Of a stretch of 5,330 nt of DNA, positions 1 through 5,330 are shown piece by piece. The position numbers and the translations under genes are program-made. Location: positions 1-5,330 of the forward strand of contig DFBT01000058.1 of the NCBI GenBank assembly GCA_002366725.1, written 5' to 3'. Below the pieces are notes generated by a model, which saw nothing but the letters and a program-made list of their open reading frames with translations, had not been told where the DNA came from and did not search any database. The stretch comes from Caldifarciminota bacterium UBA3073. GTDB lineage: Bacteria > Hydrothermota > UBA3073. Within the stretch, counting starts at the first letter, position 1. Each line of letters starts with the position of its first letter.

Positions 1-1049
1 TTCCCGAGATTTGAGGTAACTATTCCAAGGAGGTCCATAGCCACCGCAATGGGTTCTCCGTGAAAGTTACAACCCGAGATAGCGGCATCGAGGCCAGGAA
101 ATATAAGCGGGTTATCTGTGGCAGAGTTTATTTCAACCTTCAGGATATTTTTGACCCACATCATTGAGGACAACACGGTTCCGTAGACCTGAGGTATACA
201 ACGCAGTGAGTAGGCATCCTGTGTATTTCCCCTATCGGCTCCGATCAGTTGACTCCCTTCGAGAAGACTGGTTATGCTTTTTGAAACCTCCATTACCCCT
301 TCCTGTGGTCTCGTCCGTAAATATTCCGGGCAAAATGCATCTTTGTGGGCGAGGAGTGCCTCGAGGGCGAGACCCGCGGATGTAAGGGCGGTAGAAAACA
401 GGTTCTGGCAGTCATAAAGTGTTATTACACCGATACCGGTGGAGAGCTGGTTGCCGTTTATGAGCGCTAGCCCCTCCTTCGGGGCGAGAGAGATGGGTGC
501 AATACCCGCGTGTTTCAAAGCCCGGGCTGCCGACACCTTCTTATCGTCGATGAATGCATTACCTTCGCCTATGAGCAGGAGTGCAAGGTGCGAAAGCGGC
601 GCGAGGTCTCCAGATGCGCCGACGGAACCCTTTTCCGGCACAACGGGATATACATTGTCGTTGAGCAGTGAGAGGATGTTCTCTATAAGAAATGGTCTCA
701 CCCCCGAGAATCCCGTCGAGAGCGCATTTGCCCGAAGCAGCATCATCGCCCTTACGGTCTCTCTGTCAAGAATTTCGCCGACACCCGCGGAGTGAGAAAG
801 GATTAAGTTCCTCTGCAGTGTCTGCAGGTCCTTCTCCGGTATCCTCACCCCTTCCTTGGAGCCGAAGCCCGTGTTAACGCCGTAGATGGGAGACTTTCCC
901 CTGCCCATCTTTTCTATCCACCTTGAACTCTTCTCGCATTTATTTCTCGCAAGGGGAGAGAGTGAGACCCTTGCATTCCCCCTTGCCACCCTCACTACAT
1001 CCTCTATGGTGAGAGAAGTGCCATCTATGATAATGGATTTATCTCTCAT
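1..1049 (-). CDS. hutH: Histidine ammonia-lyase (partial, C-terminus off the left edge)
   Basis: This enzyme removes ammonia from L-histidine to give trans-urocanate, the first step of histidine degradation in the cytoplasm. About 349 residues are visible; the family is usually about 500-510, so roughly the last 150-160 lie outside the window. The self-forming MIO cofactor triad Ala145-Ser146-Gly147 sits in GSVGASGDLAP. Other active-site residues by comparison with the Pseudomonas enzyme are Tyr56 (YGVNTGFG), Asn198 (LINGNQ), Gln277, Tyr280 and Arg283 (QDAYSLR), and Phe329 (NFHGEP). The Ser85-His86 pair in LILSHSAG is the histidine-type selectivity signature; tyrosine lyases have His-Leu and phenylalanine lyases Phe-Leu here. 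The start ATG at 1047-1049 has GGAGA at 1057-1061, seven bases away. No frameshift is seen. No hutU, hutI or hutG is visible, so pathway membership is inferred from the enzyme alone. The gene follows the EF-G gene after 138 bp and may have its own control. Confidence 0.95.
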   Translation of the reverse strand, partial: MRDKSIIIDGTSLTIEDVVRVARGNARVSLSPLARNKCEKSSRWIEKMGRGKSPIYGVNTGFGSKEGVRIPEKDLQTLQRNLILSHSAGVGEILDRETVRAMMLLRANALSTGFSGVRPFLIENILSLLNDNVYPVVPEKGSVGASGDLAPLSHLALLLIGEGNAFIDDKKVSAARALKHAGIAPISLAPKEGLALINGNQLSTGIGVITLYDCQNLFSTALTSAGLALEALLAHKDAFCPEYLRTRPQEGVMEVSKSITSLLEGSQLIGADRGNTQDAYSLRCIPQVYGTVLSSMMWVKNILKVEINSATDNPLIFPGLDAAISGCNFHGEPIAVAMDLLGIVTSNLG

Positions 1050-1070
1050 AGTGCTGTCTCCATTTTAATA

Positions 1071-1086
1071 ACAGTCTAAAGACTGT
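1071..1086. repeat. 16-bp perfect palindrome upstream of hutH
   Basis: Seven-base arms ACAGTCT and AGACTGT are separated by AA. The site begins 22 bases upstream of the hutH start codon and lies just upstream of its ribosome binding site. The symmetry and position would suit a repressor operator or a small RNA hairpin near the start. It does not resemble the TGTATATACA-type HutC site that I know from Pseudomonas. Function is unproven. Confidence 0.4.
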
Positions 1087-1134
1087 CATTCCTGCTATCA
1101 TTCTTACTGGTTTTGGACGCACCCCGCCCATATC

Positions 1135-1163
1135 CATACGGATCCGTAGGGACGGGTCGTATG
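1135..1163 (-). other. Stem-loop between the EF-G gene and hutH
   Basis: The outer arms CATACG and CGTATG (six pairs) enclose an inner stem CCGT/ACGG with a four-base loop and a small internal bulge. Within it, 1137-1148 is also a perfect 12-bp palindrome, TACGGATCCGTA. It lies 25 bases past the EF-G stop codon. No T-run follows on the minus strand, so it is not a standard intrinsic terminator. It could be a 3' stabilising hairpin, an attenuator or a protein-binding site. Confidence 0.4.
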
Positions 1164-1187
1164 ACCTTTGGCAGGACACTTCACTGT

Positions 1188-3239
1188 TTAATATCCTCTG
1201 ATCTTTTTCATCATTTCCTCTGCGGCGCCCTGCGGCACCTTGCCATAGTGTCCAAACTCCATTATATAAACGGCCCTTCCCTGTGTCAGCGACCTTATCG
1301 CGGTCGCATAACCAAACAGATTGCGCAACGGACAGATCGCCATTACCGTCTGGATGTTTCGTTTGCCGTGGAGCTGAGTTACTTTACCGTTCCTCGCATT
1401 GATATCGTCAAGAACTGCCCCAAGATATTCACCGGGGAGTATTATTTCAAGCTCCATTATGGGCTCAAGCAGGCAGGGCTCCGCCTTTTCAATTGCTCTC
1501 TTCACCGCTATGCTGGCGGCTATTTTGTAGTCAATGGAAGAAGAATCTACCTCATGGTAGGAACCGCCCGTTACATCGACCCTTATGTCGACTACGGGGA
1601 ACCCCAGGAACACACCCGCATCGAGGGATTCAAGAATTCCCTCCTTTATTGCGGGGAAAAATTCCCTCGGCACCTCACCCTGTCTTATGCTGTTGTCTAT
1701 CGATACACCCTTGCCGTTTTCCAAGGGGGATACCGCGAGTTTCACATGACCATAATGTCCCCTGCCGCCCGTCTGTCGAACATATTTGCCTTCTTCCTTT
1801 GCATCTCTGCATATCGTTTCACGATAGCTTACCCGTGGTTTGCTGACTCTTGCCTCCAAACCGTAATCCCGCGTTATCCTTTTTGTGAGAACCTCGAGGT
1901 GTAACTCACCCATTCCGGAGATTATGGTCTCTCCGGTTTCCTCGTTAGAAGTGCATATGAAGGTGGGGTCTTCCTCTTCGAGCATCCTTAACACAGATAG
2001 AAGCTTTCCCTCGTCTGCCTTCGTTTTTGGTTCTATGGAGACTGATATCACGGGTTGTGCAAATGTGGGGCTTTCCAAAAGTAAGGGGTATTCTTTTGCA
2101 CAGAGCGTGTGCCCAGTTTTCGTCCCCTTTGGTCCGAAAATGCCGCATATGTCGCCCGCAGTCGCCTCTTCGATTTCCTCCCTCTTGTTGGCATACATGA
2201 GGAATATACGGCTAATTCTCTCCTTTGTTTCTGCGTTGGCATCGAGCACCACGGACCCTTTTTTTATTCTCCCGGAGTATACACGGGTATATGAAAGCTT
2301 GCCGAATGGATCCTGGACTATCTTAAAGATGAGTGCAGACATTGGTTCGCCCGGCAGCAGCCTTCTCTCTGTTTCCTTTCCGTCGAGTGTCTTGCCCTTT
2401 ATCGGCGGGAGGTCAATGGGGGAAGGTAGAAAGTCAACTATTCCGTCGAGCAGGGACTGTACCCCGATGTTTTTCAACGATGTGCCGAAAAGGGTGGGAT
2501 AGTAGTGATTTGCGATAGTTCCCTCCCTTATTGCCGATATGAGTTCTTGAGGTGAAGGTTCTATCCCATCGAGGAATAACTCCGCAATATGGTCATTATA
2601 CAGAGAGACCGTTTCCAGAAGGTTTTCCCTCTCAGCCCTTGCCCGTTTCTTTACCTCGGGTGGTATATCTTTCAAGGTGTACCCGTCGCCCTCCCATACA
2701 CAGAGTTTCCACCTTATGAGGTCCACGACACCCTGAAAAGAATTTTCAATTCCATATGGGGTCTGAATGAGAAGCGGAGTAGCGGCGAGTTTCTCCCTCA
2801 TCATATTGCAGGCTTCGTAGGGATCTGCCCCCAATCTGTCGAGTTTATTTATATACACTATCCTCGGTACATTGTATTTATTAGCCTGATACCACACGGT
2901 TTCTGATTGTGATTCTACTCCTTCGACCGCACTAAATATGACGACCGCACCATCCAGGATGCGCAGACTTCTTTCTACTTCTACCGTGAAATCAACATGT
3001 CCGGGTGTATCTAAAATGCTTATGCGTTTATCTCGCCAATTACAGCTCACGCAGGCAGAGGTGATGGTTATACCCCTTTCTTTTTCCTCTTTGAGATAGT
3101 CAGTCACCGTGGTGCCCTCGTCTACCTCGCCCATCCTGTGTGTCTTGTGGGTGTAATAGAGAATTCTCTCGGTAGTCGTGGTTTTACCGGCGTCTATGTG
3201 GGCAATTATTCCTATATTTCTAATGTCTTTTATATCCAT
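1188..3239 (-). CDS. fusA: Elongation factor G paralogue, EF-G2 type
   Basis: This is a translational GTPase that acts on the ribosome. It is full length at 683 residues; typical EF-G is about 690-705. Counting from the upstream GTG at 3245, the P-loop AHIDAGKT is at 15-22, switch I RGITITS at 56-62, DTPGHVDF at 78-85, NKLD at 132-135 and the G5-like GTSLKN at 253-258. The domain IV tip is YHEVDSSS at 563-570. GEVDEGTTVTDYL and MREKLAATPLLIQ resemble mitochondrial EF-G2 (GFM2) and spirochaete EF-G2 more than the GAATMDWM type of standard EF-G. In those proteins the role is ribosome recycling rather than translocation, but the tip keeps the translocase-like HxVDSS, so either role is possible. 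No rpsL, rpsG or tuf lies nearby, which supports a second copy. I prefer ATG 3237-3239, preceded by GGATGAG five bases upstream; GTG 3243-3245 is the alternative. Confidence 0.93.
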   Translation of the reverse strand: MDIKDIRNIGIIAHIDAGKTTTTERILYYTHKTHRMGEVDEGTTVTDYLKEEKERGITITSACVSCNWRDKRISILDTPGHVDFTVEVERSLRILDGAVVIFSAVEGVESQSETVWYQANKYNVPRIVYINKLDRLGADPYEACNMMREKLAATPLLIQTPYGIENSFQGVVDLIRWKLCVWEGDGYTLKDIPPEVKKRARAERENLLETVSLYNDHIAELFLDGIEPSPQELISAIREGTIANHYYPTLFGTSLKNIGVQSLLDGIVDFLPSPIDLPPIKGKTLDGKETERRLLPGEPMSALIFKIVQDPFGKLSYTRVYSGRIKKGSVVLDANAETKERISRIFLMYANKREEIEEATAGDICGIFGPKGTKTGHTLCAKEYPLLLESPTFAQPVISVSIEPKTKADEGKLLSVLRMLEEEDPTFICTSNEETGETIISGMGELHLEVLTKRITRDYGLEARVSKPRVSYRETICRDAKEEGKYVRQTGGRGHYGHVKLAVSPLENGKGVSIDNSIRQGEVPREFFPAIKEGILESLDAGVFLGFPVVDIRVDVTGGSYHEVDSSSIDYKIAASIAVKRAIEKAEPCLLEPIMELEIILPGEYLGAVLDDINARNGKVTQLHGKRNIQTVMAICPLRNLFGYATAIRSLTQGRAVYIMEFGHYGKVPQGAAEEMMKKIRGY

Positions 3240-3268
3240 ATGCACTCATCCAAGTTCTTATTTCTTTT

Positions 3269-3317
3269 GTCTGTTGTCTGTGGTCTTCAGTCTGTAGTCT
3301 GTGGTCTCATGTCTTTT
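3269..3317 (-). repeat. Heptamer tandem repeat array (NNNAGAC x7)
   Basis: Read on the minus strand, seven consecutive 7-bp units all end in AGAC: AAAAGAC, ATGAGAC, CACAGAC, TACAGAC, TGAAGAC, CACAGAC, AACAGAC. An eighth degenerate unit, AAAAGAA, follows. The array covers the last codons and TGA stop of the alkyltransferase-MazG gene and then most of the leader of the EF-G gene. The TGA lies within the ATGAGAC unit. Units share four fixed bases and vary in the other three, so this is an old or degenerate simple repeat rather than a fresh slippage product. Confidence 0.8.
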
Positions 3318-4122
3318 TCCTCTTTACCTCTTCCCATATTATCCTCACATCTTCGGGGGTGTTTGCAGTTCTTGTCCCAAATATATGGGGATGGCGGGTT
3401 TTCAGTTTATTTATGAGAACCTCACACACATCAAGTATATTGAAATCTTCGGCGATCTCTGATTGCATCAACACCTGTAGAAAGAGGTCACCGAGTTCTT
3501 CTTTAAGTCCATTCTCATTTTCTATCGCGTTAATGACCTCCCCGCATTCCTCTCTTATATAGGGTATGAGTGATTGATGAGTCTGCACACTATCCCAGGG
3601 GCATTCCTGCCTCAATCTCTCGATAATGGAGGTTAGTTCATAAAACACACCCGTCCTCTCAAGCAGTAGAAGCCATAATTTTGTTCCCACTCCCTTGGCG
3701 TAACCACCAATCCCACCCTCCGCAACAACTCTGTGGCAAGGTATGACGATGGGGATCGGATTTCTTCCCGCCGCATTTCCAACTGCCCTCCGTGCGTTTG
3801 GTCTCCCGACAAGGGTGGCTATTTCACTGTATGTACTTGTTTCACCGTAGGGTATCTCTTTCACCTTGAAGAGGACATCCCTTGTGAACGCCGGAAAAGG
3901 TGACAAATCCAGGGGAAAATTGAAATCCTCTTTATATCCATTGAAGTACGATGAGAGACTCGTGCCAAATCCGGGGAATACCTCTTTTACCCTCTGAAAA
4001 TTCGCCCCGGGATTTTTCAAAAATTCATCCACATTCCATCCAAGTCTGCATATACCGCACTTCGTAGCGAGAACAAATATCTTGCCCAGCGGGGAGGTAT
4101 GGATAGAATATCTCATCATCAT
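3307..4122 (-). CDS. Fused O6-alkylguanine-DNA alkyltransferase and MazG pyrophosphohydrolase
   Basis: Two complete domains lie in one 271-residue frame. Residues 1-158 are an Ogt/MGMT-type suicide alkyltransferase that moves an alkyl group from O6 of guanine in DNA to its own cysteine. The N-terminal subdomain is at about 1-75. The DNA-binding helix-turn-helix with Tyr98 and arginine finger Arg112 is in TYSEIATLVGRPNARRAVG. The active site PCHRV has Cys129 and His130, and the partner glutamate is probably Glu155. Residues 161-271 are a single MazG domain, a metal-dependent NTP pyrophosphohydrolase. It has CPWDSVQTHQSL, metal ligands in EECGE (Glu192, Glu195) and EELGD (Glu209, Asp212), and the C-terminal RHPHIFG. 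The junction LLERTGV-FYELTSIIERL leaves essentially no linker. ATG 4120-4122, the first of three, aligns with the usual MGMT start. An upstream in-frame ATG at 4149 lies inside a hairpin loop. No clear Shine-Dalgarno site is seen. The gene could act as a combined DNA and nucleotide-pool sanitiser; this is inference. Confidence 0.93.
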   Translation of the reverse strand: MMMRYSIHTSPLGKIFVLATKCGICRLGWNVDEFLKNPGANFQRVKEVFPGFGTSLSSYFNGYKEDFNFPLDLSPFPAFTRDVLFKVKEIPYGETSTYSEIATLVGRPNARRAVGNAAGRNPIPIVIPCHRVVAEGGIGGYAKGVGTKLWLLLLERTGVFYELTSIIERLRQECPWDSVQTHQSLIPYIREECGEVINAIENENGLKEELGDLFLQVLMQSEIAEDFNILDVCEVLINKLKTRHPHIFGTRTANTPEDVRIIWEEVKRKKT

Positions 4123-4126
4123 ATAC

Positions 4127-4186
4127 AAAAACCACAGGATACATCCCAAAACAGTTCGGGGTGTTTTTCCAATCCCGTGGTTTTTT
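4127..4186 (-). terminator. Large bidirectional terminator-like hairpin after the MBL-fold gene
   Basis: Fourteen-base arms at 4127-4140 and 4172-4185 are complementary with one mismatch, which is a G-U pair in one RNA direction. Each ends in an A- or T-tract, so on both strands the stem is followed by a run of U. An inner six-pair stem AAAACA/TGTTTT (4148-4153, 4162-4167) sits inside with an eight-base loop. It begins five bases past the stop codon of the MBL-fold gene, as expected for an intrinsic terminator. Its distal arm ends only four bases before the ATG triplet of the alkyltransferase-MazG gene, so it could also control that gene. Confidence 0.75.
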
Positions 4187-4189
4187 AAA

Positions 4190-4843
4190 TTAAGAGGACT
4201 TAGCGGGTTTCAACACAACGACCTCCCTCTCGGGAGGAAGTTTGTCTTTCTCTATTTCATATTCTGGGCTGTCTACTCTTTTTACCCTTTCCACATCTTT
4301 CAGAAACTCATCAACACCCGCTATGGGGAAATCAAGGGAGGATGTCTTGAAGTGCATTGGTATTACGACCTTCGGCTCTATTGATTCTATGACTTCTTTT
4401 GCCTCCTTTGCGTCTATTGTGAAATATCCCCCAACGGGAATGAGACAGATGTCGACCCTGCCGATAAGTGAAATTTGTTCTTCGCCCAGTTTGTGCCCCA
4501 GATCACCGAGATGGCATAACCTTAAATCATCTGTGTCAAGGACAAATACGGTATTTTCTCCTCTCTCCTTCCCCCTTTTTTTATCGTGAAAGGTGGAGAT
4601 GCCACTTATGGTTGTTCCCCTTATGTTTCTTTTACCTTCTCCTCTTACTACCACAGGGTTGCCCCTTACAGAGTCTACAGCATTGTGGTCCCAGTGTTCG
4701 TGGGATACAGTAACAATATCTGCGTTCTCGTCAATGGGTTTATAATGTATACCCTGTGTGGCTGAGTATGGATCAGTTATAATTCTTACACCCTCTTTAT
4801 TTTTAATTAAGAAGGCAGAATGTCCCAAATACTTTATGAGCAT
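4190..4843 (-). CDS. MBL-fold metal-dependent hydrolase (UlaG-like family)
   Basis: This 217-residue cytoplasmic protein belongs to the metallo-beta-lactamase fold, in the small branch near UlaG and the UPF0173 hydrolases (Lactamase_B_3 type). The metal-binding motif SHEHWDH at 47-53 supplies His48, His50, Asp52 and His53. Further ligands are likely in LGDLGH (Asp114, His117) and PMH (His164). The early GHSAFLI and TDPY are typical of this branch. There is no signal peptide or membrane segment. ATG 4841-4843 is preceded by a strong GGGGAGGT at 4851-4858, seven bases away. It starts 43 bp after the rpmA stop and probably shares that transcript, and a strong hairpin follows its stop. The substrate cannot be read from sequence; members act on lactones, phosphoesters or unknown compounds. 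The usual neighbour here in many bacteria would be the GTPase gene obgE, which is absent. Confidence 0.88.
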   Translation of the reverse strand: MLIKYLGHSAFLIKNKEGVRIITDPYSATQGIHYKPIDENADIVTVSHEHWDHNAVDSVRGNPVVVRGEGKRNIRGTTISGISTFHDKKRGKERGENTVFVLDTDDLRLCHLGDLGHKLGEEQISLIGRVDICLIPVGGYFTIDAKEAKEVIESIEPKVVIPMHFKTSSLDFPIAGVDEFLKDVERVKRVDSPEYEIEKDKLPPEREVVVLKPAKSS

Positions 4844-4850
4844 ACGGCAA

Positions 4851-4858
4851 ACCTCCCC
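4851..4858 (-). promoter_or_regulatory. Ribosome binding site of the MBL-fold gene
   Basis: GGGGAGGT on the minus strand is a near-perfect Shine-Dalgarno sequence seven bases before the ATG at 4843. It fixes this start and contrasts with the next gene downstream, which has no recognisable site. Confidence 0.8.
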
Positions 4859-4882
4859 ACAGTAAAATTATTACGCCCTGAA

Positions 4883-4895
4883 CCCGTCATACGGG
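4883..4895 (-). other. Small inverted repeat over the rpmA stop codon
   Basis: CCCGT and ACGGG arms of five bases flank a three-base loop, with the TGA stop of rpmA inside the repeat. No T-run follows, so it is unlikely to terminate transcription. It may be chance. Confidence 0.25.
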
Positions 4896-5141
4896 AATTA
4901 CATCCACCACTTTCCTGTTTCCCCTCGCCCTCCTGAACACCACCCTTCCGCTCGTCTTTGCGAAAAGGGTATCATCACTTCCAATGCCCACATTCAATCC
5001 CGGGTGAAAGACCGTTCCCCTCTGTTTTATGAGTATAGTTCCTCCGTTTACAGCCTCTCCCCCGTAGTGTTTCACCCCAAGATATTTTGCATTTGAGTCC
5101 CTTCCATTACGGGAAGACCCCATTCCCTTCTTATGTGCCAT
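4887..5141 (-). CDS. rpmA: 50S ribosomal protein bL27
   Basis: L27 is a structural protein of the large ribosomal subunit whose N-terminal tail reaches the peptidyl transferase centre. The 84-residue length is normal. The start MAHKKGMGSSRNGRDS and the following core (YLGVKHYGGEAVNGGTILIKQRG, in part) with HPGLNVGIGSDDTLFA are diagnostic. The basic tail GRVVFRRARGNRK is typical in nature, and the protein ends VDVIPV. I chose ATG 5139-5141 because MAHKKG is the conserved start and AGAGGGGGG lies four bases upstream. An in-frame ATG at 5165 would add eight residues encoded by the ribosome binding site and an AT repeat, so it is rejected. There is no Firmicutes-type N-terminal extension for Prp protease cleavage. 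The gene lies downstream of a probable rplU tail, the standard pairing. Confidence 0.97.
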   Translation of the reverse strand: MAHKKGMGSSRNGRDSNAKYLGVKHYGGEAVNGGTILIKQRGTVFHPGLNVGIGSDDTLFAKTSGRVVFRRARGNRKVVDVIPV

Positions 5142-5145
5142 AAAA

Positions 5146-5154
5146 CCCCCCTCT
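5146..5154 (-). promoter_or_regulatory. Ribosome binding site of rpmA
   Basis: AGAGGGGGG on the minus strand lies four bases before the MAHKKG start codon. It is purine-rich and strong, and it decides between the two in-frame ATGs at 5141 and 5165. Confidence 0.7.
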
Positions 5155-5189
5155 ATAAATATCAAAAATTAAAAATCAAAATGTAAAAT
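5155..5189 (-). repeat. AT-rich heptamer-periodic tract in the rpmA leader
   Basis: On the minus strand the leader reads as 7-base units ATTTTAC, ATTTTGA, TTTTTAA, TTTTTGA, TATTTAT, directly before the rpmA ribosome binding site. The period matches the other heptamer array near 3269-3317, but the sequence differs. An unstructured AU-rich leader may help ribosome access. Low complexity makes chance periodicity possible. Confidence 0.5.
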
Positions 5190-5258
5190 TACAGATTAGA
5201 CGATGTCCCAAACTCTCGTGATGAGATTTATTATTACAGTAAGTTGCAAAAATAACTG

Positions 5259-5280
5259 CCCCGTGTCACCTCGCAATGAC
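5259..5280 (-). repeat. Partial GTCATTGCGAGG-type dispersed repeat
   Basis: The minus strand carries GTCATTGCGAGGTGAC, in which GTCA and TGAC form a short inverted repeat (5265-5280), followed by ACGGGG. GTCATTGCGAGG is a familiar opening of dispersed intergenic repeats in many bacterial genomes. Only one copy is visible, so the assignment rests on recall and not on repetition within the window. Confidence 0.4.
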
Positions 5281-5299
5281 CACTTCCTCTACGGTTTCT

Positions 5300-5330
5300 T
5301 TATTTCGTTCCAATATCTACTATCTCTATC
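5300..5330 (-). CDS. rplU: Probable C-terminal end of ribosomal protein bL21 (partial)
   Basis: One minus-strand frame entering from the right edge reads IEIVDIGTK and stops at TAA 5300-5302. The pattern of alternating hydrophobic residues (V/I-x-I-x-x-I) fits the last strand of L21, for example VKITGI in E. coli, and rplU is the usual gene just before rpmA. Only nine codons are visible, so the call rests mainly on context. Another frame ends as DRDSRYWNEIKKP and fits no family I recognise. Confidence 0.45.
   Translation of the reverse strand, partial: IEIVDIGTK

Noticed and set aside
439..795. 118-codon open frame on the plus strand
   Set aside because: It is antisense to the hutH region carrying the MIO motif and has no independent support.
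1082..1096. GTCATTCCTGC as a REP-type element near hutH
   Set aside because: Only a short half of the familiar repeat is present, without its complementary arm, so it cannot be told from chance.
1113..1904. 263-codon open frame on the plus strand
   Set aside because: It lies wholly opposite the conserved EF-G gene, has no recognisable domain or ribosome binding site, and looks like an antisense shadow.
1885..2502. 205-codon open frame on the plus strand
   Set aside because: It is also antisense to EF-G, in the region coding for domains II and III; its serine- and proline-rich composition is typical of a shadow frame.
3269..3317. CRISPR-like array
   Set aside because: Units are seven bases with no spacers, and no cas gene is present; it is a simple tandem repeat.
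4123..4149. Upstream ATG at 4149 as start of the alkyltransferase-MazG protein
   Set aside because: It would add nine residues encoded inside the terminator-like hairpin, has no ribosome binding site, and extends beyond the usual MGMT N-terminus.
5142..5165. Upstream in-frame ATG at 5165 for rpmA
   Set aside because: The added residues MIFIEGGF are encoded by the ribosome binding site and the AT repeat, and they do not resemble the cleavable L27 extension of Firmicutes.
5225..5260. Sigma-70 promoter for rpmA (TTGCAA followed by TAATAATAAAT)
   Set aside because: The spacing between the candidate boxes is too short for a standard promoter, and AT-rich sequence gives many chance matches.

Overview
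All genes in this window lie on the minus strand and read from the right edge to the left. In transcription order they are: the probable last codons of ribosomal protein L21 (rplU), ribosomal protein L27 (rpmA), a small metallo-beta-lactamase-fold hydrolase, a fused O6-alkylguanine-DNA alkyltransferase plus MazG pyrophosphohydrolase, a second-type elongation factor G, and the first two thirds of histidine ammonia-lyase (hutH), which runs off the left edge. Gaps between genes are 158, 43, about 67, about 67 and 138 bp. No stretch over 300 bp lacks a gene.

The source is a bacterium. L27 begins directly with MAHKKG, without the cleavable N-terminal extension typical of Firmicutes, which points to a Gram-negative-type lineage. 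The EF-G belongs to the EF-G2 type found beside a standard EF-G in spirochaetes, Planctomycetes, some deltaproteobacteria and organelles. Base composition is moderate. Leaders carry short dispersed-type repeats (heptamer arrays and a GTCATTGCGAGG element) of a kind I recall from many environmental genomes. The sequence does not fix the phylum.

Right part (4844-5330): the L21 tail and L27 are ribosome genes, separated by an unusually long, AT-rich and repeat-bearing spacer. Middle (3307-4843): the MBL-fold hydrolase ends just before a strong terminator-like hairpin. That hairpin abuts, and partly contains, the translation start region of the alkyltransferase-MazG fusion. Left part (1-3306): an array of 7-bp repeats spans the end of the fusion gene and the leader of the EF-G gene. 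A 138-bp spacer with two inverted repeats then precedes hutH.

The most notable item is the fusion: a complete suicide DNA-alkyl repair protein joined almost without linker to a complete single-domain MazG. This suggests, as inference, one polypeptide that guards both DNA and the nucleotide pool against alkylated or otherwise damaged guanine. The other genes share direction and partly translation machinery, but they do not make an obvious single pathway.
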